53,114 nt of DNA from NCBI GenBank assembly GCA_016182965.1, contig JACPFM010000023.1, forward strand, positions 1-53,114. Direction: 5' to 3'. This document shows positions 40,525 through 50,278 of this stretch, one piece after another; position 1 is the first letter of the stretch; every line of letters begins with the position of its first letter. Position numbers and translations under genes: made by a program. Below the pieces are notes generated by a model. The model ran no database searches. It saw only the letters and a list, made by a program, of their open reading frames with translations, and was not told the DNA's origin. Source of the stretch: Deltaproteobacteria bacterium (GTDB lineage: Bacteria; Myxococcota_A; Polyangia; Polyangiales; JADJMO01).

Positions 40525-40740
40525 GAGTCGTCAGTCGTCAGTCGTCAGCCCGCCGCGCTCGAACGCCCGGGCCTGAGCGGCCAGCGCGCGCTCACCGCTC
40601 GCGCGGGCGGTGAATGACCCGGGATGAGGACTCGACGCGAGCCGCCGCTCCCTCGGAGGGCGTCCCAGCCCGTCAGGGCGTCAAGCCCGCGCGGAGGGCC
40701 CTGTCTGGACTGACGACTGACGACTGACGACTGACGACTC
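40525..40740. repeat. Heptad-unit inverted repeat, GTCGTCA type, 159-bp interior
   Basis: The left arm (40525-40548) is GAGTC plus GTCGTCA-type units, and the right arm (40708-40740) is its reverse complement, perfect over 24 bp, ending in GACTC. The interior of 159 bp has no credible gene; it contains GC-rich patches and a CGTCAGGGCGTC-like stretch. The left arm starts 4 bp after the rpsA terminator tract, and the right arm ends 37 bp before the HIT gene. With the terminator it accounts for most of the 327 bp between rpsA and the HIT gene. Confidence 0.85.
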
Positions 40741-40777
40741 TAGCGGCGAGGCCGCCAGCGCGGTATCTCCAGCGATC

Positions 40778-41323
40778 GTGTCGAGCGATCACCCGCCGCT
40801 CTGGGCGCCTTGGCGCATGGAGTACATCCTCGCCCCGAAGGACAAGGACGCGGGCGCGCGTCCGGGGTCGTGCATCTTCTGCAACTTCCCGGCTGCGCCG
40901 AACCACTTCCGCGAGAACCTCGTGCTCGTCGCCAACGACGACTACTCGGTGATGCTCAACCGCTACCCGTTCGCGGCCGGGCACGTGATGGTCATCCCGC
41001 GCAAGCACGTCCCGCAGCTCGGCGACCTGTCGGCGGCCGAGGGCGACGCCCTGTTCCGCGCCGTGCGCGACATCGGCGTGCGCATGCGCGAGCTGATGAG
41101 GCCGCACGGCCTCAACTACGGCATCAACGAGGGCCACGCCGCCGGCGCCGGCATCGCCGAGCACCTCCACGTGCACGTCGTGCCTCGTTGGAGCGGCGAC
41201 ACCAACTTCATGCCGGTGCTCGCCGACGTGCGCGTGATGCCCGAACACCTCGACGACACCTACCGCCGCCTCCACCGGGCGTTCGCCGATCTCCCCGGCG
41301 CGGCCCCGCCCCCTTCGCCGTGA
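40778..41323 (+). CDS. HIT-domain hydrolase, Ap4A phosphorylase-like
   Basis: A 181-residue histidine-triad protein. Family enzymes cleave or transfer nucleotidyl groups from dinucleoside polyphosphates such as Ap4A. Visible are WAPWRMEYI and CIFCNF (zinc-type Cys pair), NRYPFAAGHVMVIPRKHV, and the triad HLHVHVVPRWSGDTNFMPV, which is characteristic of the Ap4A-phosphorylase-like branch. The gene starts at GTG, 37 bp after a heptad-repeat element, and its stop overlaps the GTG of the AI-2E family permease (GTGA). Confidence 0.92.
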   Translation: MSSDHPPLWAPWRMEYILAPKDKDAGARPGSCIFCNFPAAPNHFRENLVLVANDDYSVMLNRYPFAAGHVMVIPRKHVPQLGDLSAAEGDALFRAVRDIGVRMRELMRPHGLNYGINEGHAAGAGIAEHLHVHVVPRWSGDTNFMPVLADVRVMPEHLDDTYRRLHRAFADLPGAAPPPSP

Positions 41324-42654
41324 CCGCGTCCGACGACGACCACGAACCGAGCGAGCCCCTGCCCGACATCGAGCGGACCGGCGCGCTGAGCCTGCCCGCG
41401 CGTCCGCGGCGCGTGTCGCGCAAGGGGTGGCTGCTCGCCGTCAGCGCGGTCTTCGTCCTCGCGATCTTCGTCGCCGCGCGCGAGGTGCTGCTGCCCTTCA
41501 TCCTCGCGCTGGTGATCGCCTACGTCTTCACCCCGAGCGTGCTCTCCATCGAGCGCCGCGGCGTGCCGCGCTGGGTCGCCATCGTCGGCATCTACGCGAT
41601 CACGCTCGGGACGATGTACGGCTTCGGCGCGCTGGCCGCGCCGCGCATCGTCGCCGAGACCAAGGCGCTCGCGCGCGAGGTCCCGCGTCTCCTGAAGCAC
41701 CTCCAGGAGGACGTGATCCCGGCGTGGGAGGAGCGCATCCGCGGGCTCTCCGAGGGCGCGGCGACCGAGCCTGCGTCGTCGACCGCGCCCCCGACGAGCG
41801 GCTCGGCGCTCCCCTCGTCGCCGGTGCCCGACGAGTCCAAGCCCGCCCTGTCCGTCTCGCCGAAGGCCGACGGCTCCTTCGAGATCGAGATCGGCAGCGG
41901 GTTCGAGGTCGTCCCGAGCGACGGCGGCGGCTACCGCGTCGAGGCCGCGGAGGCGCGCAAGAAGGGCGGCATGCAGCGGGCGCTGCACTACGTCGAGCGC
42001 AACTACATCGAGCTGCTGCGCGGCGGCGTGGCGCTGGTGAGCAACGTCGCGCGCGGCATCTTCCTGTTCTTCATGACGCTGATGCTCGCCGCGTACCTCA
42101 TGCTCACGCACGAGGACGTCATCGGGTTCTTCCGCGGCCTGGTGCGCCCGCCGGCGCGCGCCGACTTCGATCGGCTGCTCGTCCGGGTCGATCGCGGCCT
42201 GTCGGGCGTGGTCCGCGGGCAGCTGATGATCTGCCTGGTGAACGGCGTGCTCAGCGCGATCGGCTTCGCGCTCATCGGCCTGAAGTACTGGCCGGTGATG
42301 GCGCTGGTGGCCGCGGTCGGCTCGCTAATCCCGATCTTCGGATCGATCCTCTCGAGCGTGCCGGCGGTCGCCATCGGTCTGACGCAATCGCCGGCGACGG
42401 CGTTCCTCGTGCTCGGGTGGATCGTGCTCATCCACCAGATCGAGGCCAATTTCCTCAACCCGAAGATAATCGGGACCGCCGCGCACCTGCACCCGGTGCT
42501 GGTCGTCTTCGTCCTGCTCGCCGGCGAGCACTGGTACCACGCCGCGGGCGCGCTGCTCGCGGTGCCCTGCCTGTCGATCGCGCAGTCGCTGTTCCTGCAC
42601 TTCCGCGAGGTCGCCGATCGGGACGAGGTCGTCTCGATCGACCGCACGACGTAG
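41320..42654 (+). CDS. AI-2E family membrane transporter
   Basis: A 444-residue inner-membrane protein of the AI-2E (PerM/TqsA/YdiK) family; substrates are mostly unknown. The N-terminal pair of helices (WLLAVSAVFVLAIFVAA, VLLPFILALVIAYVFTP) and the C-terminal group (GVLSAIGFALIGLKYWPVMALVAAVGSLIPIFGSILSSVPA ... HLHPVLVVFVLLAG) are typical, including the GSLIPIFGS and NPKIIG motifs. Between helices 3 and 4 lies a Pro/Ser-rich, probably disordered insertion (about 140-190) not found in the standard family. The GTG start overlaps the HIT gene stop. Confidence 0.92.
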   Translation: MTASDDDHEPSEPLPDIERTGALSLPARPRRVSRKGWLLAVSAVFVLAIFVAAREVLLPFILALVIAYVFTPSVLSIERRGVPRWVAIVGIYAITLGTMYGFGALAAPRIVAETKALAREVPRLLKHLQEDVIPAWEERIRGLSEGAATEPASSTAPPTSGSALPSSPVPDESKPALSVSPKADGSFEIEIGSGFEVVPSDGGGYRVEAAEARKKGGMQRALHYVERNYIELLRGGVALVSNVARGIFLFFMTLMLAAYLMLTHEDVIGFFRGLVRPPARADFDRLLVRVDRGLSGVVRGQLMICLVNGVLSAIGFALIGLKYWPVMALVAAVGSLIPIFGSILSSVPAVAIGLTQSPATAFLVLGWIVLIHQIEANFLNPKIIGTAAHLHPVLVVFVLLAGEHWYHAAGALLAVPCLSIAQSLFLHFREVADRDEVVSIDRTT

Positions 42655-42690
42655 GTCGATCTAGCGGCCGGTTCGTGGAATCATCGGGCC

Positions 42691-44436
42691 ATGCGTCGTC
42701 GCGCGGTCGTCGGGTTCTGCTCGCTGCTCGTCTTGTCCGGGTGCGGTTCGTCGAGCTCGAGCCCTCCCGGCGAGCCCGTCGAAGACTCGGCGCCCGCCGA
42801 CGTCCCCGCCGAAGAGGTCCTGCCGCTCGACGGCGACGACAAGGAGGGCGGCTTCGACATCACCACCCTCGAGATCGACCCGCCCAACGCCACCCTGTTC
42901 ATCGACACGGGCGCGACGCCGCCGACCGCAGCCACCCTCGCCTACAAGGTCCGTCGCGTCGGGAGCGACGGCACGTTCGCCGACGTCACGGCAGACGCCA
43001 CCCTCTCGATCGACGACGCGGCGCTCGGCTCCTTCGCGGGATCGACCTTCACCAGCACGACCACCCTCCCGGCCGGCAAGCTTGGCGTCACGACCACGGT
43101 CCGCGCGGTCGCCTTCGGCAAGGAGACCGCGGCGGCGCTCACGATCGTCGCGCTGCGCAAGAGCGGCGCCTCGCGTGACTTCTACTTCGTCGAGCCGTAC
43201 CTCGCGCCCCCCTCACCCGACCGCGACGTGCTCAAGTTCGGGACCAGCATCAAGCAGGTCGACGTCGCGGTCACGATGGACACGACCGCATCGATGGCCG
43301 GCGCCGTCGCCAACCTCAAGGCCAACGTCTCGACCCTGATCTTCCCCGAGCTGGTCAAGGCGATCCCGTCGGTCGGCATGTCGGTGTCGCACTTCGACGA
43401 TTACCCGGTCGACCTGCACGGCATCAAGGCGTGCCCCCAGGCGAAGGTCCTTCCAGGCGACGTCCCCCACGCGACCCTCCAGACCATCACCACCGATCTG
43501 CTCACCGCCCAGGCCGCCGCGAACAAGCTCGAGCTGCACTGCGGCGGCGACGTCCCCGAGTCGCAGATCCCCTCGATGCTGCACATCCTGACCGGCGCGG
43601 AGCTGAAGTGGACGGGCGGCACCGTCACGCCGCACACGCCCGCCGCGGGCACCTTCGGCGGCGTCGACTTCCGACCGGGCTCGGTGCCGGTCGTCGTGCT
43701 GATCACCGACGCCGACTGGCACGATCCCACGTCGACGAGCGCCGCGCGCAAGTACAAGTCCAACGTCCTCGAGCCGCCGAGCTACGCGAAGCTCGCCGGC
43801 GAGTTCAAGAAGGCGAGCGCGCGCTTCGTCAACGTCACCAGCGGCCCGCAGGATCAGGCCGACGAGCTCGCCGACGACAGCGGGAGCTACGTGGCGCCGA
43901 GCGCGTTCGGCGGCAAGTGCGGCGCGGGCAAGTGCTGCACCGGCGAAGACGGCGCCGCCGAGCTGCCGACCGGCCCGGGAGGGACCTGCCGCCTCAACTT
44001 CCGTCACCTCGGCGGCAAGGGCGTGAGCGACGGCATCGTCGCCGCCATCCGGGCGATCAGCGTCGGCACGCAGTTCGACGTCACCGCGCTCGCCTCCAAC
44101 GATCCTTCGAACCCCGACGGCGTCGACGCGACCAAGTTCATCGAGTCGCTGCGCGCGATGGAAGAAGGCAACCCCGCCGCGGGCTGTCCGCCGATGACCG
44201 GCAAGGTGAAGGACCGGAGCGGAGACGGCGTCCCCGAGACCTTCATCGGCCTCGTGGTCGGGACCCCGGTGTGCTTCGAGATCCTCCCGAAGATGAACGA
44301 CTTCGTCGCCCCCAAAGAGACGGCGCAGTTCTTCAACGCCTTCATCGACGTGATCGGCCTGCCCGGCTCGATCAAGCTCGACCGCCGCTCGGTGCTGTTC
44401 CTGGTGCCGCCGAAGACGCCGGGGCCCGCGAAATAG
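42691..44436 (+). CDS. VWA-type lipoprotein
   Basis: The 581-residue product has a lipobox (FCSLLVLSGC, Cys18). After an acidic linker comes an Ig/Big-like domain (ITTLEIDPPNATLFIDTGATPPTAATLAYKV). A von Willebrand A fold follows, with VDVAVTMDTTASMAGAV (a MIDAS-like DTTAS instead of DxSxS), VSHFDDYPV and PVVVLITDADWHDP. A Cys cluster (GKCGAGKCCTGED) and a C-terminal beta domain finish it. Such proteins probably mediate metal-dependent adhesion at the cell surface. It is convergent with a second VWA lipoprotein gene 24 bp away. Confidence 0.85.
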   Translation: MRRRAVVGFCSLLVLSGCGSSSSSPPGEPVEDSAPADVPAEEVLPLDGDDKEGGFDITTLEIDPPNATLFIDTGATPPTAATLAYKVRRVGSDGTFADVTADATLSIDDAALGSFAGSTFTSTTTLPAGKLGVTTTVRAVAFGKETAAALTIVALRKSGASRDFYFVEPYLAPPSPDRDVLKFGTSIKQVDVAVTMDTTASMAGAVANLKANVSTLIFPELVKAIPSVGMSVSHFDDYPVDLHGIKACPQAKVLPGDVPHATLQTITTDLLTAQAAANKLELHCGGDVPESQIPSMLHILTGAELKWTGGTVTPHTPAAGTFGGVDFRPGSVPVVVLITDADWHDPTSTSAARKYKSNVLEPPSYAKLAGEFKKASARFVNVTSGPQDQADELADDSGSYVAPSAFGGKCGAGKCCTGEDGAAELPTGPGGTCRLNFRHLGGKGVSDGIVAAIRAISVGTQFDVTALASNDPSNPDGVDATKFIESLRAMEEGNPAAGCPPMTGKVKDRSGDGVPETFIGLVVGTPVCFEILPKMNDFVAPKETAQFFNAFIDVIGLPGSIKLDRRSVLFLVPPKTPGPAK

Positions 44437-44460
44437 CCGCGGCCCCGTCGTGTCGGGTCG

Positions 44461-46472
44461 TCACTGCCAGGTGCGGGCCTGCACGACGATCGCGTCGCCC
44501 TTCTTCGGGCGGTAGGTGATCCCGTACCAGTAGAGGGTCCGCGTCTGCGGATCGAAGTCCCACCCGTCGTTGCGCGAGCGAGGCGCGACGGTGCCGTTCA
44601 CGCGCACGACCATCGTCGTCGAGATCGGCCACTTGGCGAGCTTGTACGGGCTGACCGTCGCGCCGATCAGATCGGCGAGCGCGGCAGATCGTAGACGTTG
44701 TACGACGTGCACGGCGCCGCCGGCGCCGGCAGGATCCCGAACGTGATGATCTGGTTGCGGACGAAGTAGTCGACGATGTTCGCGAGGGTGGTCGCGTTGT
44801 ACGTCGTGCCCCACGCCTTCGCGGTCTGCGGATCGGTCTTGGTCGCGAAGTACCGCGTGAAGTCGTTGCTGCCCGGCTCGTCGGTGACGTGGAACGTCAC
44901 GAACCGCGCGCCGTCGCGCAGCTTCTTGTCGGGGTTGGTCTCGCCCTTCTTGCCGCGATCCCACAGCGCGAAGTGCGTGAGCACCGCCGCCGCCGTCGGC
45001 TCCTCGAGGCCGCCGGCCATCGGGTACGGCGTCTTGGTCTCGGCGGCGGTCAGCGGGCACTGGGCGTAGGTGACGCGGCGACAGAGCTCGTTCGGGCCGT
45101 CGGCGTCGGTGCCTTGAATCCAGGTGAAGCCCGGCGTGTCGAGGTTCGGCGCCTGCGAGCCGGCGGTGATGACCGCCATGCGGAAGTCGACGCCGGCGAG
45201 GCGCAGGCGATCGAAGATGCCCTTGCCCGCGTTGCCGATACGGTTCTGGTCGTCGCTCATCGAGCCGGACGTGTCGACCGTCCACAGGATGTCGGCCTTC
45301 GGCGGGTTGGCGCCGGCGAGCAGCTGGCACCCGAAGCCGTCGGCCATGGTGGTCGCCGCCATCGCCGTCGTGTTGGTGAGATCGCCGATGCGCAGGATGG
45401 TCGCCGAGGTGCGGCTGTCGGCGTCGACCCGCGGCGCGATGGCGACCATCACGTCGGTGCGCTTGACGTCGGCGCGGTAGATGGTCGTGAGCGTCACGAG
45501 GAAGGTGGTCGACGTGCCGACCTTCGTCGTCGGCGGCGCGACGGCTCCGCCGAGCACCGCGGCCGCGACCGCGTCGCGCAGGTCGCTCGCGGTGGTGGCG
45601 CGCGCGACCGCGTAGGTCGTGTGCGCGCCGGTGTGCCCCTCGTGCGAGGTCGTCGCGACGCCGACCGCGACGTCGGTCGTGCCCGTGCCGAGCGCCGGCT
45701 TCACCAGCCCCTGGATGCGCGTGACCTCGCCGGCGGCGTCGGCGGCGACCGCGGGCACGTTCGCGAGCATGCTCGCGATCTTCCCGGTCGCGTCGTCGAA
45801 GTGGATGGCGCCGCGATCGCCGCTCGCCGGCGCGATGGAGCGCGCCGCGCCCCACGAGATCGCGTAGCCGACGCGCACCGGCGCGCCGGGCACCACGATC
45901 TGCGGCAGATCGGCGAAGCACCCGGGCGCGCACCCCGGCGCCGCGGGCGCGACGGGCGCGACGCACGACGTGCCGGTGGCGCACGAGGTGCCGCACGCGC
46001 CGCAGTTCGGCGCCTTGGTCAGGTCGGTGCAGGTGCCGCTGCACACGCCGGAGAACGGACCGGGGCAGGCGCACTTGCCCTCGGCGCAGATCTCGCCGCC
46101 GCCGGTGCACACGGTGCCGCAGGCCCCGCAGTGCGCGGCCGACGACGAGGTGTCGACGCACGCTCCGCCGCAGCACGAGAGCTCGAACGGGCACGCGCCC
46201 GCCTCGTCGCACGCGAGCGAGCCGTCGGCGGCGCCGGAGTCCGCCGGCGAGCCGGTGTCGCTCTCGGCGTCACCCGTCGTTCCGTCGGCGGGCGAGCCGC
46301 CCGTGTCGTCGATCGACACGTCGCCCGCGCCGTCGGCGGCGCTCGTGTCTTCGAGCGGCGCCCCGTCCTGATCGCCGCCGGGCGGCGCGGAGCTCGAGTC
46401 GGAGCCGCCGCAGCCGACGGCCGCGAAGGCCAGGAGCATGGAAGCGACGAGCAGGGATCCCGAGGAACGCAT
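44461..46472 (-). CDS. Cys-rich VWA lipoprotein, frameshifted near the C-terminus
   Basis: The lipoprotein starts MRSSGSLLVASMLLAFAAVGC; the start was chosen because GGAGG lies 8 bp before it. An acidic Asp/Gly/Ala-rich tether is followed by Cys-rich units (CPFELSCCGGACVDTSS, HCGACGTVC, NCGACGTSC) common in myxobacterial surface proteins. The VWA domain has a canonical MIDAS, LWTVDTSGSMSDDQNR (about residue 400). Near 44683 the frame breaks after NVYDLP; ALADLIGATVSPYKLAKWP continues in the next frame to a natural end (VVQARTWQ). One base appears missing. The 60-residue tail looks conserved, so sequence error is likely. An adhesin-like role is inferred. Confidence 0.82.
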
Positions 46473-46548
46473 CGACACACACCTCCGAACCGGCAGCCTA
46501 TCAGCCTCGGTGGTCCGCGCGAGACCTCTCGGAGCCGACGAGCCGCCG

Positions 46549-47391
46549 TCAGGACTGGGGCAGGCGCGCCCGCGCCGCGGCGAGCCCCTCTTCATCGGTG
46601 ACCGCCAGCTCGATGTGGATCGGCGCGTACGGCTCGCTTTGATACACGCGTGTCATGCGCAGGCGGGTCATCTCGAGCATCGCGAGGAAGGTGATCACGT
46701 AGTCGAAGCGGGTCGTCGCGCCGTCGAAGATCTCCTCGAACAGCATCCTCGGGCGCAGGCGCATCACCTCGACCAGCTCGTGGATACGCTCGGTGATGGT
46801 GATCCGGTCGGCGGTGACCTCGTGCTGGATCTTGACCTTCGCGTTGCTCAGCACCGACTGGAACGCCTCGATCAGCTTGAACACGCTGAACTCGGCGAGC
46901 GGTCCGTCGCCCGACGCCTGCACCGGCACCGGCGGGCGCACGAACACGTCGCGCCCGGCGACCTCGCGCGCGCCGAGCTTCTCGGCGGCGTCTTTGTACT
47001 TCTGGTACTGCAGGAGGCGCCGGATCAGCTCCTCGCGCGGATCGAGCTCCTCGAGGGAGTCGCCGTCGTCGCCGTCCTGCCTCGGGTCGGGCGGCAGCAG
47101 CGTCTTGGACTTGAGGTGAGCGAGCGTCGCCGCCATCACCAGGTACTCGCTGGCGATGTCGATCTGCAGCTCCTTCATCAGCGCGAGGTACTCGAGGTAC
47201 TTCTCGGTGACGAACGACACCGGGAGCTCGGTGATCGACAGCTCGTGCTTCTGCACGAGGTGCAGCAGCAGGTCGAGCGGCCCCTCGAAGACCGGGAGGG
47301 TGACGCGGTAGGTGGCCTCGCCGAGGTCGCGGAACGGCTGTTCCTGCTCCTTCTCGGCCGCCTCCTTCCGGCTCGACGCCTTCCCGGACAT
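46549..47391 (-). CDS. scpA: Segregation and condensation protein A
   Basis: ScpA is the kleisin subunit of the bacterial SMC-ScpAB condensin. The 280-residue protein shows VTLPVFEGPLDLLLHLVQKHELSITELPV at the N-terminus (SMC-neck binding), IASEYLVMAATLAHLKSKTLLP, the ELIRRLLQYQKYKDAAEKL stretch, and the winged-helix end VITFLAMLEMTRLRMTRVYQ. A charged N-terminal tail of 25 residues precedes it. scpB, often adjacent, is not in this window. It is divergent from the DUF2062-methyltransferase gene. Confidence 0.95.
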   Translation of the reverse strand: MSGKASSRKEAAEKEQEQPFRDLGEATYRVTLPVFEGPLDLLLHLVQKHELSITELPVSFVTEKYLEYLALMKELQIDIASEYLVMAATLAHLKSKTLLPPDPRQDGDDGDSLEELDPREELIRRLLQYQKYKDAAEKLGAREVAGRDVFVRPPVPVQASGDGPLAEFSVFKLIEAFQSVLSNAKVKIQHEVTADRITITERIHELVEVMRLRPRMLFEEIFDGATTRFDYVITFLAMLEMTRLRMTRVYQSEPYAPIHIELAVTDEEGLAAARARLPQS

Positions 47392-47498
47392 CCGGCCGTT
47401 CGTACTGTCGTTTTGGCCGTGGAGAAAGGCAGCGGCACGACCGTGGACGAAAGGGCCGGCGGGCCGGCAGCGACGGCGCCCCGGCCGCCCGGCCGGGG

Positions 47499-48662
47499 AT
47501 GGAGTATCGCATCGGCTGCGTCGTGGCCGCTGGGACCGAACGAAGAGGACCGATCGACCGGGCGCGGGCGTGGATCTCGTCGCTCGCGCACGAGCACGCC
47601 TCGCCGGCCCGCCTCTTCGCCGCGTGCGTGGTCGGGGCGATCGTCGGGAGCACGCCGTTCTTCGGCTTCCACCTGCCTCTGTGCATCGGCGTCGCCATGC
47701 TCCTGCGGCTGAACCGCGTCGCGGTGTACGGCGCGGCGAACGTCTCGATCCCGCCGGTGGCGCCGTTCCTCGCGTTCGCGTGCATCGAGGTCGGCAGCTT
47801 CGTGCTGCACGGGCGCGGCACCACGCTCGCGGTCGAGAGCCTGCGCCACGTCTCGCCGTGGAGGCTCGCCGGCGACGTGTTCCTCTCGTGGATCGTCGGC
47901 GCGCCGCTCGTCGGCGGCGCCGTCGGGGTGGTGCTCGGCGTCGTGGTCGCCCAGGCCGCGCGCGCGCGCGACGCGCGAAAGGCGGTCGCCGCCGATCCGT
48001 TCGAGCAGGCCGTGCGCGAGACGGTGGCCCGCTTCGCGTTCGCGAAGCCGGGGCACCGGCACTACGTCCGCTTCAAGATCCGGCTCGACCCGGTCTATCG
48101 CGCGATCTGCGCCGAGCTGCCCGATCGCGTCGAGCTGGTCGAGCTCGGGTGCGGGCTCGGCATCCTGCCGCTGCTCTGCGTCGCGCTCGGGACGCGCCGC
48201 AGCGCGGTCGGCGTCGACTGGGACGAGGCCAAGGTGGCAGACGCGCGGCGGGCGGCGGAAGGTCTCCCGATCACCATCGAGCGGGCCGACATGCGCACGT
48301 GGGAGCCGCCGCCGTGCGACGCGCTCGCGATCATCGACGTGCTGCACTACTTCGACGACGACACGCAGGCCGCGATCCTCTCGCGGGCCGCGTCGGCCGT
48401 GCGCCCGGGCGGCACCCTGTTCGTCCGCGAGGGCGAGGCCGGCGGCCGGGGCAGCGCGTGGACCCGCGCCGTCGAGCGGCTCGCGGTCGCCGTCGGTTGG
48501 AACCGGAGCGACGCGCGCCCGCGCTTCCGCCCGATCGCGGCCATCGTCGCGTCGCTCGAGGGGCTCGGGTTCGCCTGCGAGGTGGTGCCGATGGCGGGGC
48601 GCCTGCACCCGGGCAACGTGCTGGTGCGCGCCCGGCGCGCGACGGCCCGTGCTACTGGATGA
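47499..48662 (+). CDS. DUF2062-SAM methyltransferase fusion
   Basis: A 387-residue protein. Residues about 30-150 form a DUF2062 membrane domain (PARLFAACVVGAIVGSTPFFGFHLPLCIGVAMLLRLN, NVSIPPVAPFLAFACIEVG, LSWIVGAPLVGGAVGVVLGVVV), a family of small membrane proteins of unknown role. From about 190 a class I methyltransferase follows, with motif I VELVELGCGLGILPLL, acidic motif II GVDWDEAK and IIDVLHYFDD. It would methylate a substrate at the membrane, possibly a lipid or polyketide-like compound. The stop overlaps the next start by ATGA, beginning a three-gene coupled operon. Confidence 0.85.
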   Translation: MEYRIGCVVAAGTERRGPIDRARAWISSLAHEHASPARLFAACVVGAIVGSTPFFGFHLPLCIGVAMLLRLNRVAVYGAANVSIPPVAPFLAFACIEVGSFVLHGRGTTLAVESLRHVSPWRLAGDVFLSWIVGAPLVGGAVGVVLGVVVAQAARARDARKAVAADPFEQAVRETVARFAFAKPGHRHYVRFKIRLDPVYRAICAELPDRVELVELGCGLGILPLLCVALGTRRSAVGVDWDEAKVADARRAAEGLPITIERADMRTWEPPPCDALAIIDVLHYFDDDTQAAILSRAASAVRPGGTLFVREGEAGGRGSAWTRAVERLAVAVGWNRSDARPRFRPIAAIVASLEGLGFACEVVPMAGRLHPGNVLVRARRATARATG

Positions 48663-50278
48663 GCATGGCGTCGGCGCGAGGCGCGGTGCTCGGCTCGCTC
48701 CTGCTCTCGGCGATCCGGCCGGGCGCCGACCCGCTGGTGCGCCGCGCCGTGGGCTGGGCGCGCGATCTCGATCGCCTCGGCATCGACGTGCCCCTGCCCG
48801 TCGTGCACGACCTCGGGATCCTCCTCGCGGCGCAGTCGACCCAGTGGGCGATCGGCCCGCGCCGCAGCCTCACCGCCGCGCTCTCCGGGCGCGCGCACGC
48901 GATCGCCGCCCACGCGCGGTACGTCGAGGCGATCCGCACGCTCGCCGCCGAGCCGACGATCGAGCAGATCCGCGCGCTCCGTCCGTCCGACGATCTGGTC
49001 GTCGTGCTCCTCGGCCGCCTGCTCGGCGCGGGTCGCGACGGGCGCGCCACCTCGCGGGCGATTTCCCGTGACGGGGCGCTCGAGGGGGTCGCCGCCTCCG
49101 AGCTCGCCGAGCTCGAGCGCCTCCTGCCCGCCTGGTTCGCCGAGGCCCCGCGCGACGGAGAGCTCGCGGCCCTCGATCGCTTCGTCGAGGACCTGCTGCG
49201 GCTGCGCGTCGTCCTCGACACCATCGACCTCGACACGCTGGAGCTGCTCTCGGTGTTCGGTCAGGGCGCGATGGACGCCGCGGCGCACGGCGCCGGCGCG
49301 CTCTCGGGCCTCGCGCAGGTCGAGCTGTTCGCCGCGCTGTCGTCGCTGCAGGCGAACGACGTCGTGAACTTCTCGCTCGAGCTGCTCCCCTCGGTGCTCG
49401 AGACGACGCGGCGCGCCGCCCCGGGCACCTACGCCGTGGGCGGCTACCAGGGGCTCACCCGTCGCGGCTCGCTCGACTCGATGGTGCTGACCGAGCTCGC
49501 GTGGGACGACGACGAGCTCGCGCGGCGACTGCTCGACGACGAGGTGCTGTTCCACGCGCGCGAGCGCAGCGAGGACGAGGCGCCGCGCGTGCACCTCGTG
49601 CTGGTCGACGCGTCGGCGTCGATGCGCGGCGATCGCACGACCTTCGCGCGCGGCGTCGCCATCGCCCTCGTCAAGCGGCTGGAGCTCGAGGGGGAGGAGG
49701 CGCGCATCCGGTTCTTCGACTCGCGCCTGTACGAGCCGTTCGGGGGCGTCGCCGCGTCGAGCGGGCGCGCGGGCGGCAAGCGCGGCGGCCTCTCGGCGTC
49801 GCTGCCGCACATCCTCGCGTTCCGCGGCGAGCACGGGCGCAGCCCCGAGCGCGTGCTCCGTCAGCTGGTCGCGGAGCTCGACGTGCTGCGCACGCGCGAT
49901 CGCCGCTCGCCGGTGGTGCACCTGATCACCCACGCGTCGTTCTATGCGCCGCGCTCGCTGGTGCAGGAGGTCCGCGCGCGCGCCGCGATGTTCGGCGTCT
50001 TCATCACGCCGCGCGTCGACGTCGAGGGCGGCGCCCCGGAGCGCGAGGCGCAGCATCGGGACTGGCTCGACTGGCTCGACGTGCTCGACGGCCACTTCAC
50101 GGTCGACCAGGCGACCCTCGGGCGCAAGGACGATCGGGCCGCGCGCGGCCGCGAGATCGTCCGCGCGATCCCCAAGCAGGCGCCGGCCGAGGCGCCGCCG
50201 GCCTCGATCCGTGCGGCCACGATCGGCCCGCCGTCGAGCCGCCGGCTCGCCGAGCCCGAGAGAGAGGAGCGGCGATGA
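48659..50278 (+). CDS. VWA domain protein, CoxE/MoxR-partner type
   Basis: A 539-residue cytoplasmic protein without signal peptide. The first 300 residues are helical. The VWA domain has the MIDAS LVLVDASASMRGDRT (about residue 318), then IRFFDSRLYEPF and SPVVHLITHASFYAP. This layout matches VWA proteins that work with MoxR-type AAA ATPases (CoxE-like). No MoxR gene is in view, so the ATPase would be elsewhere. It is coupled by ATGA at both ends: with the methyltransferase gene before it and the TPR/HEAT gene after it. Confidence 0.87.
   Translation: MSMASARGAVLGSLLLSAIRPGADPLVRRAVGWARDLDRLGIDVPLPVVHDLGILLAAQSTQWAIGPRRSLTAALSGRAHAIAAHARYVEAIRTLAAEPTIEQIRALRPSDDLVVVLLGRLLGAGRDGRATSRAISRDGALEGVAASELAELERLLPAWFAEAPRDGELAALDRFVEDLLRLRVVLDTIDLDTLELLSVFGQGAMDAAAHGAGALSGLAQVELFAALSSLQANDVVNFSLELLPSVLETTRRAAPGTYAVGGYQGLTRRGSLDSMVLTELAWDDDELARRLLDDEVLFHARERSEDEAPRVHLVLVDASASMRGDRTTFARGVAIALVKRLELEGEEARIRFFDSRLYEPFGGVAASSGRAGGKRGGLSASLPHILAFRGEHGRSPERVLRQLVAELDVLRTRDRRSPVVHLITHASFYAPRSLVQEVRARAAMFGVFITPRVDVEGGAPEREAQHRDWLDWLDVLDGHFTVDQATLGRKDDRAARGREIVRAIPKQAPAEAPPASIRAATIGPPSSRRLAEPEREERR

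Noticed and set aside
40525..40740. CRISPR-like array of short repeats
   Set aside because: The units are 7 bp and contiguous, with no spacers of 25-40 bp and no cas genes. They form inverted arms rather than a direct-repeat array.
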